Of a DNA stretch of 64,000 bases, positions 1 to 11,900 are shown piece after piece; position 1 is the first letter of the stretch, and the number at the start of each line of letters is the position of its first letter. The notes under the pieces were generated by a model that saw only the letters and a list, made by a program, of their open reading frames with translations, had not been told where the DNA came from and did not search any database. A program made the translations under genes and the position numbers. Origin of the DNA: Actinostola sp. cb2023 (lineage: Eukaryota; Cnidaria; Anthozoa; Actiniaria; Actinostolidae); contig JAUJYZ010000718.1 of NCBI GenBank assembly GCA_033675265.1, forward strand, positions 92,001-156,000. Reading direction: 5' to 3'.

Positions 1-3000
1 TACACTATAAGATATAAATGTATGACAACCTATAAGTCACCTTTACTGTACGCGTAAAACTACACTATAAGATATAAATGTATGACAGCTACCTATAAGT
101 CACCTTTACTGTACGCGTAAAGCTACACTATAAGATATAAATGTATGGCTACACAACCTATAAGTCACCCTTTACTGTACGCGTAAAGCTACACTATAAG
201 ATATAAATGTATGACAACCTATAAGTCACCTTTACTGTACGCGTAAAGCTACACTATAAGATATAAATGTATGACAACCTATAAGTCACCTTTACTGTAC
301 GCGTAAAGCTACACTATAAGATATAAATGTATGACAACCTTTAAGTCACCTTTACTGTACGCGTAAAGCTACACTATAAGATATAAATGTATGACAACCT
401 ATAAGTCACCTTTACTGTACGCGTAAAGCTACACTATAAGATATAAATGTATGACAACCTATCAACTGATAAAGCTACACACTAAGATATAAACTATATG
501 ACGACCTATAAGTCACCTTTACTGTACGCGTAAAGCTACACTATAAGATATAAATAAGATATAAATATGACAACCTATAAGTCACCTTTTTACTGTACGC
601 GTAAAGCTACACTATAAGATATAAATGTATGACAACCTATAAGTCACCTTTACTGTACGCGTAAAGCTACACTATAAGATATAAATGTATGACAACCTAT
701 AAGTCACCTTTACTGTACGCGTAAAGCTACACTATAAGATATAAATGTATGACAACCTATAAGTCACCTTTACTGTACGCGTAAAGCTACACTATAAGAT
801 ATAAATGTATGACAACCTATAAGTCACCTTTACTGTACTGTACGCGTAAAGCTACACTATAAGATATAAATGTATGACAACCTATAAGTCACCTTTACTG
901 TACGCGTAAAGCTACACTATAAGATATAAATGTATGACAACCTATAAGTCACCTTTACTGTACGCGTAAAGCTACACTATAAGATATAAATGTATGACAA
1001 CCTATAAGTCACCTTTACTGTACGCGTAAAGCTACACTATAAGATATAAATGTATGACAACCTATAAGTCACCTTTACTGTACGCGTAAAGCTACACTAT
1101 AAGATATAAATGTATGACAACCTATAAGTCACCTTTACTGTACGCGTAAAGCTACACTATAAGATATAAATGTATGACAACCTATAAGTCACCTTTACTG
1201 CTACGCGTAAAGCTACTACACTATAAGATATAAGATATAAATGTACGCGTAAAGCTACACTATAAGATATAAATGTATGACAACCTATAAGTCACCTTTA
1301 CTGTACGCGTAAGCTACACTATAAGATATAAATTTACTGTACGCGTAAAGCTACACTATAAGATATAAATGTATGACATGACAACCTATAAGTCACCTTT
1401 ACTGTACGCGTAAAGCTACACTATAAGATATAAATGTATGACAACCTATAAGTCACCTTTACTGTACGCGTAAAGTAAAGCTACACTATAAGATATAAAT
1501 GTATGACGTAAAACCTATACCTATAAGTCACCTTTACTGTACGCGTAAAGCTACACTATAAGATATAAATGTATGACAACCTATAAGTCACCTTTACTGT
1601 ACGCGTAAAGCTACACTATAAGATATAAATGTATGACAACCTATAAGTCACCTTTACTGTACGCGTAAAGCTACACTATAAGATATAAATGTATGACAAC
1701 CTATAAGTCACCTTTACTGTACGCGTAAAGCTACACTATAAGATATAAATGTATGACAACCTATAAGTCACCTTTACTGTACGCGTAAAGCTACACTATA
1801 AGATATAAATGTATGACAACCTATAAGTCACCTTTACTGTACGCGTAAAGCTACACTATAAGATATAAATGTATGACAACCTATAAGTCACCTTTACTGT
1901 ACGCGTAAAGCTACACTATAAGATATAAATGTATGACAACCTATAAGTCACCTTTACTGTACGCGTAAAGCTACACTATAAGATATAAATGTATGACAAC
2001 CTATAAGTCACCTTTACTGTACGCGCGTAAAGCTACACTATAAGATATAAATGTATGACAACCTATAAGTCACCTTTACTGTACGCGTAAAGCTACACTA
2101 TAAGATATAAATGTACCTATAAGTCACCGTGACAACCTATAAGACAACCTATAAGTCACCTTTACTGTACGCGTAAAGCTACACTATAAGATATAAATGT
2201 ATGACAACCTATAAGTCACCTTTACTGTACGCGTAAAGCTACACTATAAGATATAAATGTATGACAACCTATAAGTCACCTTTACTGTACGCGTAAAGCT
2301 ACACTATAAGATATAAATGTATGACAACCTATAAGTCACCTTTACTGTACGCGTAAAGCTACACTATAAGATATAAATGTATGACAACCTATAAGTCACC
2401 TTTACTGTACGCGTAAAGCTACACTATAAGATATAAATGTATGACAACCTATAAGTCACCTTTACTGTACGCGTAAAGCTACACTATAAGATATAAATGT
2501 ATGACAACCTATAAGTCACCTTTACTGTACGCGTAAAGCTACACTACACTATAACGCGATACTAAATGTAAATGTACAACCTATAAGTCACCTTTACTGT
2601 ACGCGTAAAGCTACACTATAAGATATAAATGTATGACAACCTATAAGTCACCTTTACTGTACGCGTAAAGCTACACTATAAGATATAAATGTATGACAAC
2701 CTATAAGTCACCTTTACTGTACGCGTAAAGCTACACTATAAGATATAAATGTATGACAACCTATAAGTCACCTTTACTGTACGCGTAAAGCTACACTATA
2801 AGATATAAATGTATGACAACCTATAAGTCACCTTTACTGTACGCGTAAAGCTACACTAAGATATAAATGTATGACAACCTATAAGTCACCTTTACTGTAC
2901 GCGTAAAGCTACACTATAAGATATAAATGTATGACAACCTATAAGTCACCTTTACTGTACGCGTAAAGCTACACTATAGATATAAATGTATGACAACCTA

Positions 3001-6000
3001 TAAGTCACCTTTACTGTACGCGTAAAGCTACACTATAAGATATAAATGTATGACAACCTATAAGTCACCTTTACTGTACGCGTAAAGCTACACTATAAGA
3101 TATAAATGTATGACAACCTATAAGTCACCTTTACTGTACGCGTAAAGCTACACTATAAGATATAAATGTATGACAACCTATAAGTCACCTTTACTGTACG
3201 CGTAAAGCTACACTATAAGATATAAATGTATGACAACCTATAAGTCACCTTTACTGTACGCGTAAAGCTACACTATAAGATATAAATGTATGACAACCTA
3301 TAAGTCACCTTTACTGTACGCGTAAAGCTACACTATAAGATATAAATGTATGACAACCTATAAGTCACCTTTACTGTACGCGTAAAGCTACACTATAAGA
3401 TATAAATGTATGACAACCTATAAGTCACCTTTACTGTACGCGTAAAGCTACACTATAAGATATAAATGTATGACAACCTATAAGTCACCTTTACTGTACG
3501 CGTAAAGCTACACTATAAGATATAAATGTATGACAACCTATAAGTCACCTTTACTGTACGCGTAAAGCTACACTATAAGATATAAATGTATGACAACCTA
3601 TAAGTCACCTTTACTGTACGCGTAAAGCTACACTATAAGATATAAATGTATGACACCTATAAGTCACCTTTACTGTACGCGTAAAGCTACACTATAAGAT
3701 ATAAATGTATGACAACCTATAAGTCACCTTTACTGTACGCGTAAAGCTACACTATAAGATATAAATGTATGACAACCTATAAGTCACCTTTACTGTACGC
3801 GTAAAGCTACACTATAAGATATAAATGTATGACAACCTATAAGTCACCTTTACTGTACGCGTAAAGCTACACTATAAGATATAAATGTATGACAATATAA
3901 CCTTTACTGTACGCGTAAAGCTACACTATAAGATATAAATGTATGTCACCTATAAGTCACCTTTACTGTACGCGTAAAGCTACACTATAAGATATAAATG
4001 TATGACAACCTATAAGTCACCTTTACTGTACGCGTAAAGCTACACTATAAGATATAAATGTATGACAACCTATAAGTCACCTTTACTGTACGCGTAAAGC
4101 TACACTATAAGATAGATATAAATGTATGACAACCTATAGTCACCTTTACTGTACGCGTAAAGCTACACTATAAGATATAAATGTATGACAACCTATAAGT
4201 CACCTTTACTGTACGCGTAAAGCTACACTATAAGATATAAATGTATGACAACCTATAAGTCACCTTTACTGTACGCGTAAAGCTACACTATAAGATATAA
4301 ATGTATGACAACCTATAAGTCACCTTTACTGTACGCGTAAAGCTACACTATAAGATATAAATGTATGACAACCTATAAGTCACCTTTACTGTACGCGTAA
4401 AGCTACACTATAAGATATAAATGTATGACAACCTATAAGTCACCTTTACTGTACGCGTAAAGCTACACTATAAGATATAGATATACAATGTATAAGTCAC
4501 CTTTACTGTACGCGTAAAGCTACACTATAAGTCACCTTTACTATGTACCTTTACTGTACGCGTAAAGCTACACTATAAGATATAAATGTATGACAACCTA
4601 TAAGTCACCTTTACTGTACGCGTAAAGCTACACTATAAGATATAAATGTATGACAACCTATAAGTCACCTTTACTGTACGCGTAAAGCTACACCTATAAA
4701 GTCACCTTTACTGTACGCGTAAAGCTACACTATAAGATATAAATGTATGACAACCTATAAGTCACCTTTACTGTACGCGTAAAGCTACACTATAAGATAT
4801 AAATGTATGACAACCTATAAGTCACCTTTACTGTACGCGTAAAGCTACACTATAAGATATAAATGTATGACAACCTATAAGTCACCTTTACTGTACGCGT
4901 AAAGCTACACTATAAGATATAAATGTATGACAACCTATAAGTCACCTTTACTGTACGCGTAAAGCTACACTATAAGATATAAATGTATGACAACCTATAA
5001 GTCACCTTTACTGTACGCGTAAAGCTACACTATAAGATATAAATGTATGACAACCTATAAGTCACCTTTACTGTACGCGTAAAGCTACACTATAAGATAT
5101 AAATGTATGACAACCTATAAGTCACCTTTACTGTACGCGTACGCGTAAAGCTACACTATAAGATATAAATGTATGACAACCTATAAGTCACCTTTACTGT
5201 ACGCGTAAAGCTACACTATAAGATATAAATGTATGACAACCTATAAGTCACCTTTACTGTACGCGTAAAGCTACACTATAAGATATAAATGTATGACAAC
5301 CTATAAGTCACCTTTACTGTACGCGTAAAGCTACACTATAAGATAAGATATAAATGTATGACAACCTATAAGTCACCTTTACTGTACGCGTAAAGCTACA
5401 CTATAAGATATAAATGTATGACAACCTATAAGTCACCTTTACTGTACGCGTAAAGCTACACTATAAGATATAAATGTATGACAACCTATAAGTCACCTTT
5501 ACTGTACGCGTAAAGCTACACTATAAGATATAAATGTATGACAACCTATAAGTCACCTTTACTGTACGCGTAAAGCTACACTATAAGATATAAATGTATG
5601 ACAACCTATAAGTCACCTTTACTGTACGCGTAAAGCTACACTATAAGATATAAATGTATGACAACCTATAAGTCACCTTTACTGTACGCGTAAAGCTACA
5701 CTATAAGATATAAATGTATGACAACCTATAAGTCACCTTTACTGTACGCGTAAAGCTACACTATAAGATATAAATGTATGACAACCTATAAGTCACCTTT
5801 ACTGTACGCGTAAAGCTACACTATAAGATATAAATGTATAACTATAAAGTCACTACTGTACGCGTAAACAACCTATAAGTCACCTTTACTGTACGCGTAA
5901 AGCTACACTATAAGATATAAATGTATGACAACCTATAAGTCACCTTTACTGTACGCGTAAAGCTACACTATAAGATATAAATGTATGACAACCTATAAGT

Positions 6001-8829
6001 CACCTTTACTGTACGCGTAAAGCTACACTATAAGATATAAATGTATGACAACCTATAAGTCACCTTTACTGTACGCGTAAAGCTACACTATAAGATATAA
6101 ATGTATGACAACCTATAAGTCACCTTTACTGTACGCGTAAAGCTACACTATAAGATATAAATGTATGACAACCTATAAGTCACCTTTACTGTACGCGTAA
6201 AGCTACACTATAAGATATAAATGTATGACAACCTATAAGTCACCTTTACTGTACGCGTAAAGCTACACTATAAGATATAAATGTATGACAACCTATAAGT
6301 CACCTTTACTGTACGCGTAAAGCTACACTATAAGATATAAATGTATGACAACCTATAAGTCACCTTTACTGTACGCGTAAAGCTACACTATAAGATATAA
6401 ATGTATGACAACCTATAAGTCACCTTTACTGTACGCGTAAAGCTACACATAAGATATAAATGTATGACAACCTATAAGTCACCTTTACTGTACGCGTAAA
6501 GCTACACTATAAGATATAAATGTATGACAACCTATAAGTCACCTTTACTGTACGCGTAAAGCTACACTATAAAAGATATAAATGTATGACAACCTATAAG
6601 TCACCTTTACTGTACGCGTAAAGCTACACTATAAGATATAAATGTATGACAACCTATAAGTCACCTTTACTGTACGCGTAAAGCTACACTATAAGATATA
6701 AATGTATGACAACCTATAAGTCACCTTTACTGTACGCGTAAAGCTACACTATAAGATATAAATGTATGACAACCTATAAGTCACCTTTACTGTACGCGTA
6801 AAGCTACACTATAAGATATAAATGTATGACAACCTATAAGTCACCTTTACTGTACGCGTAAAGCTACACTATAAGATATAAATGTATGACAACCTATAAG
6901 TCACCTTTACTGTAGCGTAAAGCTACACTATAATATAAATGTATGACAACCTATAAGTCACCTTTACTGTACGCGTAAAGCTACACTATAAGATATAAAT
7001 GTAACAACCTATAAGTCACCTTTACTGTACGCGTAAAGCTACACTATAAGATATAAATGTATGACAACCTATAAGTCACCTTTACTGTACGCGTAAAGCT
7101 ACACTATAAGATATAAATGTATGACAACCTATAAGTCACCTTTACTGTACGCGTAAAGCTACACTATAAGATATAAATGTATGACAACCTATAAGTCACC
7201 TTTACTGTACGCGTAAAGCTACACTATAAGATATAAATGTATGACAACCTATAAGTCACCTTTACTGTACGCGTAAAGCTACACTATAAGATATAAATGT
7301 ATGACAACCTATAAGTCACCTTTACTGTACGCGTAAAGCTACACTATAAGATATAAATGTATGACAACCTATAAGTCACCTTTACTGTACGCGCGTAAAG
7401 CTACACTATACACTATACAGATATAAATGTATGACAACCTATAAGTCACCTTTACTGTACGCGTAAAGCTACACTATAAGATATAAATGTATGACAACCT
7501 ATAAGTCACCTTTACTGTACGCGTAAAGCTACACTATAAGATATAAATGTATGACAACCTATAAGTCACCTTTACTGTACGCGTAAAGCTACACTATAAG
7601 ATATAAATGTATGACAACCTATAAGTCACCTTTACTGTACGCGTAAAGCTACACTATAAGATATAAATGTATGACAACCTATAAGTCACCTTTACTGTAC
7701 GCGTAAAGCTACACTATAAGATATAAATGTATGACAACCTATAAGTCACCTTTACTGTACGCGTAAAGCTACACTATAAGATATAAATGTATGACAACCT
7801 ATAAGTCACCTTTACTGTACGCGTAAAGCTACACTATAAGATATAAATGTATGACAACCTATAAGTCACCTTTACTGTACGCGTAAAGCTACACTATAAG
7901 ATATAAATGTAGCTACACTATAAGATATAAATGTATAACAACCTATAAGTCACCTTTACTGTACGCGTAAAGCTACACTATAAGATATAAATGTATGACA
8001 ACCTATAAGTCACCTTTACTGTACGTACGCGTAAAGCTACACTATAAGATATAAATGTATGACAACCTATAAGTCACCCTTTACTGTACGCGTAAAGCTA
8101 CACTATAAGATATAAATGTATGACAACCTATAAGTCACCTTTACTGTACGCGTAAAGCTACACTATAAGATATAAATGTATGTACAACCTATAAGTCACC
8201 TTTACTGTACGCGTAAAGCTACACTATAAGATATAAATGTATGACAACCTATAAGTCACTTTTTACTGTACACGTAAAGCTACACTATAAGATATAAATG
8301 TAGGACAACCTATAAGTCACCTTTACTGTACGCGTAAAGCTACACTATAAGATATAAATGTATGACAACCTATAAGTCACCTTTACTGTACGCGTAAAGC
8401 TACACTATAAGATATAAATGTATGACAACCTATAAGTCACCTTTACTGTACGCGTAAAGCTACACTATAAGATATAAATGTATGACAACCTATAAGTCAC
8501 CTTTACTGTACGCGTAAAGCTACACTATAAGATATAAATGTGTGACAACCTATAAGTCACCTTTACTGTACGCGTAAAGCTACACTAAGATATAAATGTA
8601 TGACAACCTATAAGTCACCTTTACTGTACGCGTAAAGCTACACTATAAGATATAAATGTATGACAACCTATAAGTCACCTTTACTGTACGCGTAAAGCTA
8701 TACTATAAGATATAAATGTATGACAACCTATAAGTCACCTTTACTGTACGCGTAAAGCTACATTATAAGATATAAATGTGTGACAACCTATAAGTCACCG
8801 TTACTGTACGCGTAAAGCTACACTATAAG
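1..8829. repeat. 60-bp satellite array, about 147 units, open at the left edge
   Basis: Nearly every stretch repeats with an exact 60-base period. Each unit contains the self-complementary 8-mer TACGCGTA and an inverted pair CTTTAC / GTAAAG separated by 7 bases, so each unit can form a short hairpin, followed by an AT-rich half (TATAAGATATAAATGTAT). Most units are identical; scattered irregular junctions (for example near 1201-1260, 2101-2160, 2540-2575, 4480-4560, 5830-5875, 7905-7935) are partial-unit insertions or deletions. Point changes gather in the last 600 bases (8240-8830), as expected for the less homogenised border of a satellite. There are no unique spacers, so it is not a CRISPR array, and no reading frame. 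The array starts before the window. Confidence 0.97.
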
Positions 8830-8987
8830 TAATGTTTAAAGGCCGACGATGAGCTTTTCAGCTTTAATTTTAATCGTGTTTAAATAAAGTTATTGTATTG
8901 TATTGTATTTTTAAAATGAGGACTGGACGGGGTTTCAAGTCCGAAGCGAGGTTTACAATTACAACAACCCAGGATTGAGTTCGCTCA
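8830..8987. other. Short spacer between satellite and P450 3' end
   Basis: About 160 bases of unique sequence follow the last satellite unit. They include AATAAAG on the plus strand and a short TATTG pentamer run (8893-8909). The P450 3' UTR must lie here or run into the satellite, because the P450 stop codon is at 8988-8990 on the minus strand. No clear minus-strand polyadenylation signal was seen. Confidence 0.6.
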
Positions 8988-11900
8988 TTATCTCCGTTTT
9001 ACGCGAAGCTTGATCCCTTCTCGTCCACAACCCAACACAGACTTCGAGCAAACATCAGCGGGGATTTTCGTCTCAGGAGCAACAACAAGGCTGAACGTCT
9101 TAAGGATTCGTGCCAGCATCATCTTCATCTCGAACTGTGCAAATCTCATCCCGATACAATTACGTGGGCCGTGGCCAAAGGGTAGGTATGTGTAGGGGTC
9201 ACGTGACTGCTTCGCCTCGGCACTGAAGCGTTCTGGGTCAAACCGTTCGGGGTCTGGGTAGTACTGTGGGTCACGATGTATACTGTAGACCAAGGATAAA
9301 ATCATGGTATCTTTCTTGATGGGATGGCCCTTAATGGTGCAGTCCCTCGCGCATACTCTTGACAGAGCAAAGCCTGGGATTGAATATGGAAATCAGTTAA
9401 TCAAAACTAAAACCATGTTTACACTGTCACTGTTAGTCACATTGGACACAGGAATTGGTCCCCTGAGTGACGGAAGCCATTTCCTGGCCCCCCTTATCGT
9501 AAGACAACTTAAATACGTCCCATCGCCTCCCCTCACCTCTTCTTTTCTACCGTGAGGGACAATACATACATACCCGGTGGGTAGAGACGAAGGGTCTCTG
9601 AGATGACCATATCCAGATAGGTCATGGACTGAACCATGTCATACGATGGTAGCTCGTCCTCATCGCTCCAGATGTCATCAATTTCTCTCTGTACCTTGTC
9701 CTGGATATCTGGACTGGTTGCTAGGTGATGACACGTCAGCGCAAGGGTATTGCTTGTGGTCTCGTAACCAGCCAATAGGAAGACGAGAGATTGAGCAATC
9801 ACTTCGTGTTCTGTCAGTCTTTTATCTTCTGGTAGATTTTCGTTTTCAGTGTTGGCCAACATCATGTCTAGGAAGTCCTGTTGAGAAATTCATTGTGCCT
9901 GGTTCACTAATGACGTCATCATTACTAAGCATTATTACTCGGGCTCCCTGTGGTAGGCCCAAGTCTAAAAATGCAAACTGTTCTTCGTCATGTTTGGTCG
10001 TCAAATCTGTAATGGGCCACTATTGCGCATGCGCTCTGTGCCGCTTTCATGATGCATCGCAGGCTCAGATCTACGAATAGTTGCCGATTGACTTTCCGAA
10101 AACTCGTCGGTCGAGTATGTTAATCACGGGGCCATGCTAATCTTCTCTGTATCGTTCCAATTAGAGTATGCAGTACGAACTGTATGTTTAGAAAAGGAGC
10201 CCGAGTTAACTCCACTTGTGGGGTCTAGACAGTAACCCATTGACTCCTACACCGGCCGAAACCGGCCGTAAACATCGATACTGCTTTGAAATATTCTAAC
10301 TTTCTGAATTTTCGTAACATCGATCTCATGGCCAGTTATTAGTGACAACTAGATAACTCTTCAAATTTTAACCTCAAGTAAACTGACTTTTTCTGGGCAT
10401 TAGTTCAATTTGCTTTTCATAGAAATCAAAAATGCGTGTTTTTGACGCAATTTCACACCTCGAAAATGAACGACATTTGACTTGGATTTTCTTCCAAAAT
10501 ACATCCTTGCGAAACAAAACGCCACTTTCTCGGCAAACTTCCATCTCTCTTCTTGATATAGTCATGAATATTTCCCTCTCTCTTCCATAAATCGCCGAAC
10601 AATAGCCATTTCCTTAGACCACTTTTACAAACACGTGTTTTCCTTCTGCACGCCCGAAAAGGATGCCGGGAACATACGGGAATTTTCGACAGCAAGCATC
10701 CCGCCCTTTGTGTTTTTTAGACTTTTTTAGAGTGCCGAGCCACTCGGTCCTACAGGCAAAATATTGCACCGGTTGCATTCTTTACAAGTCCAAAGTCGCC
10801 AAAAATGCCTTTGTAGGTCCTGCAATCCACCACAGAACAACCAGAGAGACGATTTCACAGTTGAGTCCGCCATTTTGAATTCCGTAATGGCACTGCCGAG
10901 ATATCTTCGTGAAAATCGTTTCTCGCTGCTGGGTTCTTTCAGCAGAACGGTCTCTACCACACCAGTCAAGCTTAATGATGCTGTTCTGGGGGCTTCTGTG
11001 GTGAATAATGGCTATAAAACACTCTAAAATGCAAAATTGGCCTCTTCAAGCAACTAAAACTACTGGCCCCGAAGGGATCCCAAGAAGAAAGGCAAACCAC
11101 GTGAAAACGCGAGCCCACGGGCATTTAGAACTGTCAAGATTTCCATGGAAACCCCTTATATGGAATTGAAATTTCCTATGGCGTGATTAGGTCCAGAAAA
11201 TCGCTAAAAAACTCAAAATAGCTCAGGAGCGAATGGGTTAATAAACTTTTAATTTGTTATGCGAATACGGGACCAACGCAAGCATGAGCGCAAGCACAAT
11301 AATGACAAAAGGTTTTGAAACTTTGATTTTTTTACTTTATATTTATACAGCTAATTCGAAAAACGTTGTCCTAAGTTTTGTTGCATATTGCATTCCCAGA
11401 CCGAAGTGCATTATGGACTGATCACTTATTTACATGTGTTTTCTTCTATTTTGGGGTTCCAAAACCAGCAAACAAATATCAGGGAAGCCCTGACAGTCAA
11501 CCATGATCTCACTTTCGGCAATGCAATACAAATAGTGAACACATGTATATTCGTAGTGAAATCACGCCTCTTGTAATTGCGTTTATGCTTCCCGTATCTT
11601 GCAGTTGCTTATACCCGGCCTCAGTCCTTCTCCGTTCTTCTCTTAACTGATAGCAGTTCGACAAAGAAGACAAACTAACCTTACTGATGCTTTTATTTTC
11701 CTTTTTCTTGATGTCAATGATATTTTTCGTCCAAGTAATAAGTTTCACAAACGGACCAAGAACACGGTTTGGACAACACTTCATTACCAGATACCGCACC
11801 CCAGGTACACGCATCACCATCGACATCACTACTCGCCATAGTGGACTACTGTAGAAGATTTCCCTGGCAGCCACAAACGCTGGGTCATCGTAGTCGTTCT

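Noticed and set aside
1..8829. Regular repeats resembling a CRISPR array
   Set aside because: Units are contiguous with no unique spacers, and the genome is animal; it is satellite DNA.
10128..10182. Functional U6 snRNA gene
   Set aside because: Only the central part is present; the 3' half and terminal T-run are missing and the 5' end is degenerate.
10374..11027. Several overlapping small frames on both strands in P450 intron 3
   Set aside because: They overlap in conflicting frames inside a TIR element and show no recognised motif.
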